This document shows, piece after piece, positions 11,612 to 22,728 of a stretch of 64,000 nt of DNA (the stretch's first letter is position 1; each line of letters begins with the position of its first letter). Source of the stretch: Nepenthes gracilis. Lineage: Eukaryota > Streptophyta > Magnoliopsida > Caryophyllales > Nepenthaceae. The stretch spans positions 10,127,030 through 10,191,029 of the forward strand of contig BSYO01000030.1 in assembly GCA_033239525.1 (NCBI GenBank). Reading direction: 5' to 3'. The translations under genes and the position numbers were made by a program. Under the pieces are notes generated by a model. The model was not told the origin of the DNA and did no database searches. It saw only the letters and a program-made list of their open reading frames with translations.

Positions 11612-12568
11612 TCACTCTGCAAAGAGAATATCCATTACACTTCTAACTACAGGACCTCTTTTACCCTTAAAAACCTCCCTAACAGCCTTTTCAGCCGGCA
11701 AGAACCCCATCAAATTCATCTCCTTTAAGAACTCTCTTCCTTCGTCCACCTTCTGCTCCTTCACAAAACACTCAAACACGGCGGTGTAAGTCCCTGCATT
11801 AGGCTTCATCCCCTTACCCATCATCTCCAACAAATATTTCTTTGCATCCGCCAGCTTACCGTCCCCCGCGAGCCCTTTAATCAAAACCATGTAGGTATAA
11901 GCATTGGGGGCAACCCCAGAAGACAGCATCCTCAAATACACCTTAAGGGCCTCCTTGCTTTGCCCTGCATTCGCATAAGCCTCGATCACGGCAGTGTGGG
12001 CAACCACGTCCGGCATATTGCCCTTATCTTTAATCTCCCTGAACAACTCCAATGCCTCATGTGTTAGTCCATCCTTAGACAATCCGTCGAACATCTTAAC
12101 TGCATTGTTAATCAACCCCTCAGACCTCATTTTATGAAACACTTCTTGTAGATTTTTCGGGTCTTCTGGTTCCTCGATGGCTGGTTTCTTGTTAAAAGGA
12201 TCATAAGGCGGTGGCAATTTGCTCTTGTCTATCTCTTTTTTGGTTGTTTGGGTTTCCTCGGTATCGGAATCTAAATCTGAGTCGTCAAGGGAGAAGTTCA
12301 CTTTAGTGCTGACCCTAGTAGTATTACCTTCTGAGGAGCTGAACGACCTTATAATAAACCTCCTTGATGATAGAGGATGCAAGATAAAGGAATTAGCACC
12401 AGGGTGTGAGAGCAGAAGATTTGAGGGAGACGTATAAGCTGGCAATGGTGACACGCGTTGTGAAGCAGAGAAATTCAAGTGAGAAACCAACATGAAGCGC
12501 TTGAAGATATAGGAGGAATGAGGGTGTTTGATGCTTAGAATTGATCGACAGATTGTTGCAGTTGCCAT
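11612..12568 (-). CDS. Pentatricopeptide repeat (PPR) protein, organellar
   Basis: Intronless, 318 aa. The frame is open up to a TTG at 12631, but the first ATG is at 12568 in a good context (TCCATGGCA), so I use it. The first 80-90 residues are rich in Ser/Arg and poor in acidic residues, as expected for a mitochondrial or plastid targeting peptide. An acidic linker follows (DDSDLDSDTEE), then about 3-4 P-type PPR motifs of 35 aa from about residue 155: ALELFREIKDKGNMPD, ALKVYLRMLSSGVAPN, AKKYLLEMMGKGMKPN, GREFLKEMNLMGFLPA. PPR proteins bind organellar RNA. The short length and layout resemble the small Arabidopsis PPR protein At4g38150; this assignment is from memory. It is divergent to the heat-shock gene across the large retroelement. 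Confidence 0.88.
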   Translation of the reverse strand: MATATICRSILSIKHPHSSYIFKRFMLVSHLNFSASQRVSPLPAYTSPSNLLLSHPGANSFILHPLSSRRFIIRSFSSSEGNTTRVSTKVNFSLDDSDLDSDTEETQTTKKEIDKSKLPPPYDPFNKKPAIEEPEDPKNLQEVFHKMRSEGLINNAVKMFDGLSKDGLTHEALELFREIKDKGNMPDVVAHTAVIEAYANAGQSKEALKVYLRMLSSGVAPNAYTYMVLIKGLAGDGKLADAKKYLLEMMGKGMKPNAGTYTAVFECFVKEQKVDEGREFLKEMNLMGFLPAEKAVREVFKGKRGPVVRSVMDILFAE

Positions 12569-13263
12569 GGACACAGGCGAAGGCAGGAGTTTCCGGAAGG
12601 AACAGCTAGACGAGCGAGGGCACCGGTTCAAATATAAATTACTACTATTACGAGGGTTTTTTTTTTTTTAACCTAATAATAAATTTTTTAAGAATTTATT
12701 TATTAAAATAATACAAAACAAAAACTAAAATAAAAAAATTTCCAATAAATTTTAAAAATCTCGTATATCAAATTTGCACTTACTTTTAAAAAAGAATAAA
12801 TCAATATATATATGAATTTTTTAATTTTTATTGAATTTTACTTTTAAATTGAATTAATATTCATCACATTTAATACGTTGAACAATTTTTTTTTTAAAAA
12901 ATTAAAGTAAAAAAATATGTATTTTATATGCTTTATCTTTATAAATATAGATTTGACAAAAAATATACATTAAAAATAAGATAAGGAAATATTTTTTGTA
13001 TTTTATATTTCATAATATTAATATACATATTAAATTTGATGAATTATGTTTAATTATAAAATAAAATTTAATAAAGGCTGAATAGGGCAAATTAGAGATT
13101 CAAACTGGGATAGTGGGTATTGGCGGAAAATCATACCAAAAATGTTATCCATCTTTTACAAAAATAGACAATTTTATTTTTATGTATTTTTTATATTTTT
13201 AAATAAATAATATAATTTAAAAATATTATAAAATTGATTAAATTATTTATTTTAAAATATATA
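12569..13263. other. PPR gene promoter side and AT-rich insertion site
   Basis: A GC-moderate leader lies next to 12568, then very AT-rich DNA up to the left LTR. With the retroelement removed, the PPR and heat-shock start codons would be about 1.1 kb apart, so this is one half of the original divergent intergenic region. Confidence 0.5.
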
Positions 13264-14161
13264 TGTTGCATCCGAGAGTTCCAACCGTCTATCTACCGAA
13301 GCACGAGCGGCTTTGTGCGTTCGTGAACGGACGGAAACGGGCAACACAAAGTAATTCGATAACGAACGGCGAAAAGAAGTTCGAGGACGCAAAGAGAACA
13401 CGCGATTTACGTGGAAAATCTCGTTATGTAAGGAGGGGTAAAAATTACGGCAACGGACGAAGAGTCCGAGAAGTTTCACTATTACGGTGAAAGAATACAA
13501 AGAGGGTTGTGGATCGATTTGTTTCCACAGTGAGCTATAGTGTAAGAAGTCTTGCCTCTTTTTCTCCCTCTCACTTTTCCTCTTTTTTCTCGAGAATTCT
13601 TCACCAAGGGTGCTCAAACAGAAATTTTTGGAATCCTCTCCTTGTGGCCTGAAAGGGGATATTTATAAGGGAGATGGTGCCGTTAGAAAGGGGACACGTG
13701 GCACTGGCACGTCAGGGCTGCTTGCCACCGACTCTGCAAGTGCGGCATGACAGGGACACCTATCACAGTCTGCAGATACGGTGTTGGATCACTCGTGGCA
13801 GCGCGTGCTCTGCAAGTCATCCGAGGTGGCATCCTTGGTCATTTTGGCTCTTTAGCTTGAGGGCTTGAGAATGTTGTGGCCATCCTCGTCCGTTGAGAGC
13901 CCCGTGCATCCTTTGCTGTTTGTGCTAGGCTCTCGGGCATTTCATCATTAAGCGTCATCGTAACTTGGTTGATGACATCGGCCCATCGTGGCTTCTCGGA
14001 TTACCATTGCCATTCACGGCTTCTCGGCTTAAATCTGGTCTTGGGCCCAGCGATAGTCTTTTTGGGCCTAGTTGGGCTCGTGGGCCCCCTTAGGCTGACC
14101 TATCGTTGTGATCTTACGGCTTTGCAATCGTAATTTTGGGCCTTGGGTTCGAGACCCATCA
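13264..14161 (-). repeat. Left LTR (3' LTR of the Tat element)
   Basis: 898 bp, running TGTTGCATCC to GAGACCCATCA on plus. It aligns along its length with 22729-23672. In the first ~110 aligned bases I count about 9 differences, mostly transitions. It lacks about 40 bp that the right LTR carries near 23250-23292. A GGGGGCC-containing purine tract next to it (14162-14175, read on minus) is the likely polypurine tract. Confidence 0.92.
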
Positions 14162-14565
14162 TGAGGCCCCCATGTCAAAAGGTTCGATGACTCAGTAGTT
14201 TGACATGCCTTGAAAGCATCCCTCCATTCTGACAGTTCATGACCTCCATTTTCTTGTGAAGCGCATCCATGGTCTTTTCATGAGTCCGAGACCTGTATTT
14301 CGCCGCCGTTTCATTTTTCTACGAAGTATTAAATGCGACATCTGATTGAAGTGACGTCGCTTCGGGAAGCCCCAAAGTCCACACCCCTGCTCACTGTGTA
14401 CGGGATATTGACGCGTGGCAAGGTCATAATGAGGGCGCTTATTTTTCGTTTGAAATTTCTCTTAAATTCCCTTTTTCGTCTTTATTCTTTCCCTCCTCCT
14501 TTTCTTCCTTCGCTTTGCGTTCTCTGAAACTCCTTCTCGTCGTCAAGTTTTCGCTTCTTGTCGCC

Positions 14566-16441
14566 ATGGCTCCCGGTGTCAAAGAAATAGCCTCTTCTCA
14601 CTTCCTCCAAGATCTCGAGCAGATCCGGTCGAAGTATAGCATTCCGGAGTCTCTTTCGATGGTGGTTCCAGGGGCCTCAGAGAGGGTGTGCAGTCCCCTG
14701 AATGGCCTTATTGCTATCTACGAGGTCCACCTTAAAGGTGGACTTCGTTTCCCTGTTGCATAGGAGCTTTACCGTCTGACGAGGGATTTGGTGGTCCCGC
14801 TTGCTAGGCTTCAGCCTAATGTTATCAGGTATTTAGTCCCTTTCTGCGTATTCGCGCGTTGCCACAATAAGGTCCTTGAAGCGGCCATGGTGAAAGTCAT
14901 GTTTTGCTTCACTCATAATCTTGACTGGATCACCATGACTCCTCGTCCGGAGTTTGCTGAGATGAGTGGAGGGAATCCGAATTCTACGAAAAGGTGGAAA
15001 GACAAGTTCTTTTTTCTGGGAGTTGCTAAGGATTGGGAGCTCTCGCCCGTATGGGGAAACGTGGCGAGAAAACATTGTTCCGATGCTACCGATGAGGAGA
15101 GAGAAGTCGCCAAGTTGGTCACCGACTTAGTGATGGCCGACCTTGGTAGCTTTAATGTAGGGAAAAAGAATGTCTGGTTGTCTCCTGAAAAGTTGGCCGA
15201 GGCCAAGTGGGTGACATTGTCCGGGGATTCTGCCGCTGCGACTTCTAAGAAGAAGAAGAAGAAACTGAGAAGAAGAGAGGGTTCTCTCATAATTCAGGAT
15301 CCGTCCGAGAGGGCACGGAAGAGTCCACTGACTGAAGCCTCCGAAAACCCACTGGACATTAGTGATGAGTCCTCGTCTGGAGATGACAACGCTGTAATTG
15401 CTCCCATGGTTAAGAAGGCCATGAGGTTGGTCTCTGGCCCTTCTGTAGCGTCCGGGGCCGCCGCCCCTTCCTCTTCTGGCACCGAGACCCAGCGTGCGGT
15501 TTCGGTCATCCTTGCGGGTCCCTCGTCCGACGATCCTATTGTTTTTGATGCCTCGAAGGAGGCAGCTTTTGATATTACCGAAGAGTCTTGCGAGACGGAG
15601 GCAACCGTCGCCGCTACAGCTGAGGATCTTTTTGACATTCTTAGTAGCGACGAAGCTGAGGCAACGGTCTCAGAGATCCTGGCCGCCACTCGGGCCTCGG
15701 ATGTTGCGGAGCCCCCCATTCTTGAAGGTCCTCCATCCGAGGCTGCTTTTGATGTTTCCGCAGCGTTTGCGGAGCACCCACTCGTGCCCGAGGCCTCAAG
15801 GGAGCGTGGCCCAACTCAAGATCCTCTGGTTTATAAGGTACTTTGCCGTTCTCCCGTTTACCTCGCTTTAGTTACTGTGTCTAAGTGACCTTGGTTCCTC
15901 TTGCAACTCCGAGGATTTGATTGGTAGCCTTAGTCAGCTGGTGGGTAAAGTCGCTCGTCTCGTTCGGATGCGGAATCTTGAGGGCCGTTCGGGAGGAGAA
16001 CCCGGGCAGAGACGCGGGCGCTTCTTGAGGCCTCCAAGAGCGCTTCATCGAGGAAACCCCCGAGGCTCCACAGTCCAATACGGATTCCTCTTGGAACGGA
16101 ATCTTCAGTTGGAGGAGGCGCTGAGGGCCTCGGTGAAGGCTACGGACATAGCGCCCCTACTAGAGACCAAGTTCTGGGATGACATTCATTTGTGCTGCCG
16201 GCTGATGCGGCTTTTGTATCCATGATTCCTCGTCGCCGTGTTGGATCAGCGCAATGCGAGCGCCACACGCCCCGAGGACGTATATGGCCTTAGAAGGAGG
16301 CCATTTTCTGGGTCCCCGCGTCTGAGTTCCTCCAGGGGTCCTCGTTCTTCAAATCAGCCAGGGACCTCAAGCCACGCAGGGGACTCTTTATCACAAGGAC
16401 AATCCGGGGCCGTTCCTCTGCAGGGCCCCACCGAGTCCTAG
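14566..16441 (+). pseudogene. Antisense ORF of Tat element (gypsy-type transposon domain plus coiled coil)
   Basis: Lies opposite to gag-pol, between pol and the 3' LTR. ATG at 14566 is in strong context (TCGCCATGG). Exon 1 (14566-15837) is 424 codons with one in-frame TAG at 14761. A 76-bp GT/AG intron (15838-15913) joins in phase 0 to exon 2, DLIGSLSQLVGKVARLVRMR, which continues as a coiled coil with an apparent frameshift near 15990-16090. The N-terminal ~170 residues (SIPESLSMVVPGASERV, LKGGLRFPV, LQPNVIRYLV, FFFLGVAKDWELSP) look like the Pfam family named putative gypsy-type transposon (PF04195). The middle is acidic, rich in Ser/Ala/Glu, with a poly-Lys patch after about residue 226. 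Function unknown; similar antisense ORFs are known in Tat elements. Broken by the stop and shift. Confidence 0.75.
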
Positions 16442-16477
16442 CTTTCTCTTTCCTTCCCCGTTATTGTATTACACATG

Positions 16478-16483
16478 AATAAA
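16478..16483 (+). terminator. Poly(A) signal of the antisense unit
   Basis: AATAAA on plus, about 40 bp after the end of the antisense coding region and just before the 40-bp tandem array, preceded by a T-rich stretch. The position suits 3'-end formation of an antisense transcript. Confidence 0.5.
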
Positions 16484-16599
16484 AAGGGAGCGTTCGAGTT
16501 TATCATAAGTTGTTTTTTTATTCTTGATCTCGAGTACGCTTCCCACGGTGTTAAACGAGTGATCTCGTATCCAATTGGCTCTTTCTTTCTCTCTCTTTT

Positions 16600-17145
16600 C
16601 CGCCCGGATGAATCAGGTCTCTCATTTCTGACCTCCGGGGCTCGGGTGATCAGTTTTATTTACGACATTTTGGGCCACTCGGACGTATCCGAGTTTTGTT
16701 TACGACCTTTTGGACCCCTCAGACGGATCCGAGTTTTGTTTACGATCTCTTGGGCCGCTCGGATGGATCTGAGTTTTGTTGACAACCTTTTGGACCGCTC
16801 GGACGGATCCGAGTTTTGTTTACGACCTCTTGGGCCGCTCGGATGAATTCGAGTTTTGTTTACGACCTCTTGGGCCGCTCGAACGAATCCGAGTTTTATT
16901 TACGACCTCTTGGGCGGCTCGGACGAATCCGAGTTCTGTTGACGACCTCTTGGGACGCTCGGATGGATCCGAGTTTTGTTTACGACCTCTTGAGCCGCTC
17001 GGACGGATCCGAGTTTTATTAACGACCTTTTGGGCCTCTCGGACAGATCTGAGTTTTGTTTACGACCTCTTGGGCCATTCGGACGAATCCGAGTTTTATT
17101 TGCGACCTCTTGGGCCGCTAGGACGAATCCAAGTTTTGTTTGTGC
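16600..17145 (+). repeat. 40-bp tandem array inside the Tat element
   Basis: About 12 units of 40 bp from 16652 to 17141, plus degenerate units before them. Consensus pieces are CCGAGTTTTGTTTACGACCT and CTTGGGCCGCTCGGACGGAT. It lies between the antisense ORF and integrase, that is, in the 3' untranslated region of gag-pol. Because 40 is not a multiple of 3, several overlapping frames stay open across it, giving repetitive ORFs (16475-17291) that are artefacts. Confidence 0.9.
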
Positions 17146-17279
17146 AAGTGACCCTCCTATTACTGGCAGTATCTCCTGAGGTGAGTGGCATTCCAAGTCC
17201 GGGGTACCAGCCTGCCCTCCTGGGTGCGCAGCTTGTAAGCCCCTCCTCGAAGGACGACGGAGACCAAAAACAGCTCTTC

Positions 17280-18130
17280 CTAATTTGGTGAGAGCTTGTT
17301 TCTGCCGGTGTTCTTTCCTGTAGCTTCTACGCTCCTCAGTACTAGATCCCCAACCTCGAACTGTCGCGCATTTACCTTTTTGTTGTAATAGCAGGCTACT
17401 CGTTGCTGGTAGGCCGCTATCCTAAGCCTCACCTGATCGCGAACCTCCTCGAGCACGTCGAGGATATCCCAGAGCCTCTGGCTGTTGTCCGTCGTGCTGA
17501 AGCATCCAACCCGAGGGCTGGTGAGACCTACTTCTATTGGAATGATAGCTTCGACCCCGTAGCAAAGACTGAAAGGGGTCTCTCTTGTGGACTCTCTGGG
17601 TGTCGTTCTATATGCCCAGAGGACTGAAGGCAGCTCATGTACCCATGAGCCCACGGAACACTCTAGCTTGGTTTTCAACCCATGCAGGATCGTGTGGTTC
17701 GTTACCTCCACCTGTCCGTTAGTATGCGGGTATGCTGCTGACGTGTGCACCAGGTTGATCCTCAGGCTGGTGCAGTACTTGGTGAACCGTTTTCCTGTGA
17801 ACTGCGTCCCGTTATCAGTCATGATATACTCTGGTATTCCAAACCTGCATACGATATTCTATCGGAAGAACTCCGTCGCATTTTGCTCTGTTATCCTAGC
17901 TAGTGGCACTGCCTCTACCCATTTGGTGAAATAATCTATTCCGACGATTGGAACTTCCTCTGTCCGGGAGCGAGGGAAAGCGGTCCGAGGATATCGAGCC
18001 CCCACTGGGCAAACGGCCCACGGGATTGTAGTGCCCGGAGATCTGTGTGGGGGCGATGGCTCATGTTGCTATAAAGTTGACAGTTTTCACATTTGTGCAC
18101 AAAATTCATAGCGTCATACTTCATCGTTGG
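17280..18130 (-). pseudogene. Integrase (Tat element pol)
   Basis: Two frames carry the zinc-binding part (18124-17936, with HKCENCQLYSN and WGLDILGPL) and the catalytic core plus C-terminus (17822-17280, with TDNGTQF, AYPHTNGQVE, WAYRTTPR and a C-terminal FEVGDLVLR). These are standard gypsy integrase motifs. The segment holding the first catalytic Asp continues from WGLDILGPL and is interrupted. Stops and frame changes prevent a full enzyme. Confidence 0.88.
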
Positions 18131-18211
18131 CCAATAGTATCATTGCCTCATAAGCTTAAAAGTTAGGTTCTTCCCCCCGATGTGGGATCCGCATACCCCG
18201 AGATGTACCTC

Positions 18212-19015
18212 CTAGAGGGCATACTCGACCTCTTTTGGGGTAAGACACCTTAGGTAAGGGGTTGAGAAGCCCTGTCGATACAGCTGGCCGTCCACGATCG
18301 TGTACCATCCCGCTATCTTTTTCACCTTCTTGGCTTCATTTGGATCTTCGGACAGAAAGCCGTCAGATAAATACTTCAGATAAGGAGTCATCCAGGTGCT
18401 TCCGTCCGCGACTTGCATTACCTCCTGCTCGAGGTCTTCGACGCTGGACCTACTCAGGACTTCGCACATTCCCCGAGCGTACTGTTTCGGATCTCCAGAA
18501 GCTGTGGCCCTTGCAAGCATGTCAACCTTAGCGTTTTTCTCCCGTGGGATGTGGACAAACTCGGCTGTCTTGAAATCCAGGATCATGCTCTTAACCTTGG
18601 AGAAGTATTTGGACAACTGCACGTTGTTGACATCGAAGCTTCCACGGACCTAATTGACGACCAACTCAGAGTCGCTATAGATAATCAAATCCCTGACCGA
18701 GCACTCCTTGGCCAGCCGACGTCCAGCCAACAAGGCCTCGTACTCTGCGACATTGTTTGTGGCCGAGAACCCCAAGGTTAGCGAATACTTTATCTCCAAT
18801 CCCTCGGGCGTGCACAAGACAACACCTGCTCCACAGCCATCCTTCATTGAGGAGCCGTCCACGTGCAGGGTCCAAGTGGACGCCTTGCTGAATTCGTCCG
18901 TGGCAGCTTGGTCCTCGTCGCTATTGGGCAGCGTTGTTGTCTCGACGAAGAAGTCCGCGAATGCCTGTCCTTTTAAGGCTGGTCTCAGACGGAACTCTAT
19001 ATCGAATTCCCCCAA
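18212..19015 (-). pseudogene. Second (archaeal-type) RNase H and pol linker
   Basis: The frame at 19015-18650 has WTLHVDGSS, GAGVVL, NNVAEYEALLAG and SDSELVVN, the catalytic pattern (D, E, D) of an archaeal-like RNase H. The next frame (18622-18212) finishes it (HIPREKNAKVDMLAR) and leads into the integrase N-terminus. It follows the ordinary gypsy RNase H, so the element has two, as known for the Tat lineage. A stop separates the two frames. Confidence 0.85.
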
Positions 19016-19092
19016 TTCGATGGCCCACTTGATCAGTCACCCGGAGATCTTGGGCTTCTACAAGATGGCCCTTAGTGGTTGGTCGGTTAAGA

Positions 19093-20170
19093 CTACATCG
19101 TGTACACTTGAAAATACGGCCTGAGCTTTCTTGCGGAATAAACCAACGCTAAGGCCACCTTCTCTGTGAGGGGATACCTAGTCTCGGCATCCGCGAGAGT
19201 TTTGTTCACATAGTACACGGGCTGCTGCCTGCCATGCTGCTCTCGCACTAGTGCCGAGCTTAACGCTGTATCGGATACGAAGAGGTACAGATATAGTTCC
19301 TTGCCCTGCTGGGGAGAAGCTAAAAGGGGTGGACTCGTGAGATAGCTCTTGAGTCTTTGGAATGCATCCTCGTAGTCGTCACTCCACCGGAAGTCCCGGA
19401 ACTTCATCCCTTTCAGGGCTTTGAAGAACGTCAGGTGCTTCTCGGCCGATTTTGCCAAGAAACGCAAGAGGACGGCCACCTGCCCGGTAAGCTGCTGGAC
19501 TTCCTTTACCGTCTATGGGGATCGCATGTCTAGGATCGCTTGGATCTTTTCTGGGTTCGCCTCGATTCCCCGGTGCAACACAATGTAACCCAAGAACTTT
19601 CCTGAGGCGACACCAAAGGTACACTTACTTGGATTGAGCTTCATTCCGTGGGACCTGAGCACGTTGAAGGTCTCGACCAAGTCCCTGACGTGATCGCTGA
19701 TTGCCCTGCTCTTGACGAGCATGTCATCAGCGTACACTTTCACGTTCCTACCTATTTGGTCCTTGAACATCTTGTTCACAAGTCGCTGATAGGTCGTCCC
19801 CGTGTTCTTGAAGCCAAAAGGTATCACCTTATAGCAATACGTCCATTGGTCTGTCATGAACAACGTGTGCTCCTCGTCTTCCGGACTCATCCTGATCTGA
19901 TTGTAACCTGAGTATGCATCTATGAAGCTTAAAAGTTCATGGCCGGATGTCGAATCCACAAGTTGGTCGATTCTGGGCAGGGAAAAGCTGTCCTTGGGGT
20001 ATGCCTTGTTGAGGTCGGTGAAGTCCACACACATCCTCTACTTCCCATTACTCTTCTTTACCATGACAACATTGGCCAGCCAGTCCGGGTATTGCACCTC
20101 CCGGACGAATCTGGAGTCCAGGAGTTTCTTGACTTCCTCAAGGACGGCCACTAACTTTTCGGTGGAGTAG
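19093..20170 (-). pseudogene. Reverse transcriptase and gypsy RNase H
   Basis: The frame at 20034-19513 has MCVDFTDLNKAYPKDSF, LSFIDAYSGYNQI, PFGFKNTGTTYQ and the catalytic YADDM, followed by LNPSKCTFGV and GIEANPEKI. The frame at 19479-19093 has FRWSDDYEDAF, VSDTALSSALV, PVYYVNKTL and the end of the ordinary RNase H. Upstream residues such as LDSRFVREVQYPDWLANVVMV can be read to about 20170. Stops and shifts break the polyprotein. Confidence 0.9.
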
Positions 20171-20181
20171 TTCTTGCGCTT

Positions 20182-20955
20182 CTATCTGACTGGTTTGTGT
20201 CGAGGATCGATGCCTAGCTTGTGGACAATGATCTTAGAAGAGATCCCGGGCATGTCACTAGGGGACCATGCGAACACATCCGAATTTTCTCGTAGGAAGT
20301 TGGTGAGTTGGTCCCTTACAGTCTCTGGGAGTGAGCTCCCTATCTGGACATACTTTTCCTGATCCGCGGGGTCTAGGGGGACTTGGACGATTGGCTCTCC
20401 CGACTGAGCGTGCTGCGACGTGGCCTCGTCTCTGAGGTCGAGGTCTTCCATAGGTTGTGGAAGTGTTACTTGCGTGGTTTGCGCTAGGTAACACATCCGC
20501 CCCATGGATTGATCCCTGAGGACTTCTCCTATCCCGCACCGGGTGGGAAATTTTATCTTGAGATACGGGATGGATGTTACTGCACTGAATGCGGCCAAGC
20601 AAGGCCGTCTGAGGATTGCATTATACACCGAGGGCAGGTTCACAACCAAGAAGGTGAGGACCTTGGACGCCGTCATCGGGTGTCTTCCTAAGGTTACCTC
20701 CAACTGGATGATACCCTGGACGGGCACTGGCTCATTGTCCAGCCCGTAGAGTGGCCCTTCCGGATCTTTCATCTAATTTTTCTTAAGTCCTAATTTGAAG
20801 TAGGCATCAAGGTACAACAAATTCCGAGAGCTTCCATTATCAACAAATACTCGTTTCATCTGGTAATCACTTGCTCCATCAGAAACGAGTGCAGTTACAA
20901 CCAGGGGGTCGGAGTGAGGAGAGGTTACATGATCCAAGTCCCTATTACTAAGCAA
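20182..20955 (-). pseudogene. Aspartic protease region of pol
   Basis: The frame at 20955-20773 contains VFVDNGSSRNLLYLDAYFKL, the protease active-site region, with DNGSS at the position usually DTG/DSG. The next frame (20772-20182) continues with VVNLPSVYNAILRRP and a linker ending DVFAWSPSDMPGIS and GIDPRHKPV, the usual approach to RT. A stop lies between the frames. Confidence 0.82.
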
Positions 20956-21334
20956 ATGACGTCATCTTCACTCCTAAGCCCCGTCCTCGGCCTCTTTGCT
21001 GTCGTGAGCTCGCGCCCGTCTCCTCCGGCTGGTTGGCTAGTTATCATGTTCACGACCCCCGCGGCCACTCGATTCCTAGGGGGTTTGGCCTCACCACCGT
21101 CCGTGGTCCTGGAAGTTTGTCCGAGCCTCTGAATGAAACGGTTAAGGTGTCCCCTTTTGATCAGCTCCTCTATTTCCTTCTGCAGAACCCTACAATCTTC
21201 CGTGCTGTGACCCCCGGAGCGGTGGTAGTCACAGTATTTCGTCTGGTCCCCACCCTCCGAGTTCTTTAGTGGCTTCGGCCACCTCAGAAACTTTTCTCCC
21301 CGAATCTACATCAGGACGTTGGTGCGGGTGTCGT

Positions 21335-22634
21335 TTAGAGGAGTAAAGTGCACAGGCCACTGCTTTCTCCGAGCGCTCTGCTCGGCCTTGTGCTGTTTCT
21401 TCGCCGCATGGGGACCTTGGTAGTACCCGGCCTTCTTCTTGCCCTCCACCGCCTTCTAGTGAGGGTGCTCGTCCCTCTTCGGCCTTTTGGCGTCGTTGGC
21501 CTCTTCGTCCGTGATATAAGCTCTGGCCACAACCTCGACCTCCATGAAGGTCTGGGGGCCCTTGTGGATAAGGTGCTTGAAGAAAGCACCTCCTTCGAGA
21601 GCCGAGAGGAAGGCGTTTAGCTTCACCTCGTCGGTTAGTCTCAAAATTTGCCTGGCCTCGGCCACAAATCGGGCCAGGAATCCCCTCAAGCTCTCCCTCG
21701 TACCTTGCTTGATCCGGGTGAGGTGCCAGGGCTGCTTCTCCACCCTCCTGCTAGAGGCAAACTGAGACAGGAAGGCCGCCGCCAAGTCTCCAAAGTCGCG
21801 GATGGAGTCCGCAGGCATCCCGAAGAACCATATCCGCATGTTCCCTTTTAGAGTCAAAGGGAAGCACTGACACATAGTGGTCTCGTCCAGGCCCTAGAAG
21901 CTCAGGTACTCTCTGAAGTGGTTGAGGTGGTCCATGGGGTCACTGCTGCCATCATATACCTCCAGATTGAGCATTTTGAATTTTAGAGGGAGTGTCCTTG
22001 TCCTGATCTCCGTAGAAAATGGAGACTAGAGCGCGTTAGCCCCTCCTCCACTGTTCCCTCGGAGCACTAGATTCCATCCTCTTTCAGGTCTATCCTCCAC
22101 TCGATGTGGGACAGCCGTCTTCTTTTTGTTGAGGTAATGCAACAACTTGTAGGGCTCTTGAACTGTACGGCGCTCAGGGGTGGTGCGGGCTCCCCGCGGG
22201 GGAGCGTGTAGTGGAACCGCCTCCAGGTTGCTGCGCTCACGCGGTTCCGCTGGGTTCTAGAGTGACGTATCTCAAGGCTTTCTTCTTAGACCCGAGGATC
22301 TGGTCGACCCTCCAGCCTCCGTGGGGCTCTACTGCTGGAGGCAACTTGGGTCCTCGGGTTGTCACGTCAACTGGGTGGCCTTTCGTGGTGATCTCCCTCC
22401 TTATCCTTGCCCCGAGGCGCCCCGGACCGGGAGGCCACTGTCGGGAACCCCCTGTTGCTCGTAGATCTTAGAGTAGAGCATGGTGAAGGCTTGGGACATG
22501 CCTTCTATCCTAGCCGCCAAGGCTCTAACCACAGGGTCAGGGTGATTTTCCACCCCAGCATAGGGGTCGAGGCCATTATTGTGTGAAGCCACCTCTTTAG
22601 CAGGTGCACTCGCTTGTGCCCTCGTGTTTACCAT
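21335..22634 (-). pseudogene. gag of the Tat element
   Basis: Starts at ATG 22634 (MVNTRAQASAPAKEV), about 80 bp inside the PBS. The capsid-like core is in the frame at 21875-21456 (FPLTLKGNMRIWFFGMPADS, FLSQFASSRR, GESLRGFLARF-like GTRESLRGFLARFVAEA), matching the retrotransposon gag family. Frame breaks occur between the two parts and after 21456. The same MVNTRAQ start recurs in the gag remnant at 40019. Confidence 0.85.
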
Positions 22635-22710
22635 TTTGAGGCTTGATGTTGAAGTCGTTACGTTGTTTGCGTACTTTTGAAAAGATGTGAAAAGCAGACT
22701 TTCAGTCGCT

Positions 22711-22728
22711 TCCCACAGGCGGCGCCAA
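22711..22728 (-). other. Primer binding site of the Tat element
   Basis: Directly inside the 5' LTR; on minus it reads TTGGCGCCGCCTGTGGG. The TGGCGCC...TGTGGGAA form is common in plant gypsy elements of this group. I do not assign the tRNA. Confidence 0.8.

Noticed and set aside
12569..12631. Upstream extension of the PPR frame to 12631
   Set aside because: The codon at 12631 is TTG; the first ATG is at 12568 with good context.
14140..14161. GGTTCGAGACC, a match to the tRNA B box, in the left LTR
   Set aside because: It is the palindromic LTR end (GGGTT...AACCC in the other LTR); no A box or cloverleaf upstream.
16652..17141. Regular repeats considered as a CRISPR-like array
   Set aside because: Units are contiguous without unique spacers, in a plant retroelement.
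16475..17291. Several long repetitive ORFs on both strands
   Set aside because: They are products of the 40-bp tandem array reading through all frames.
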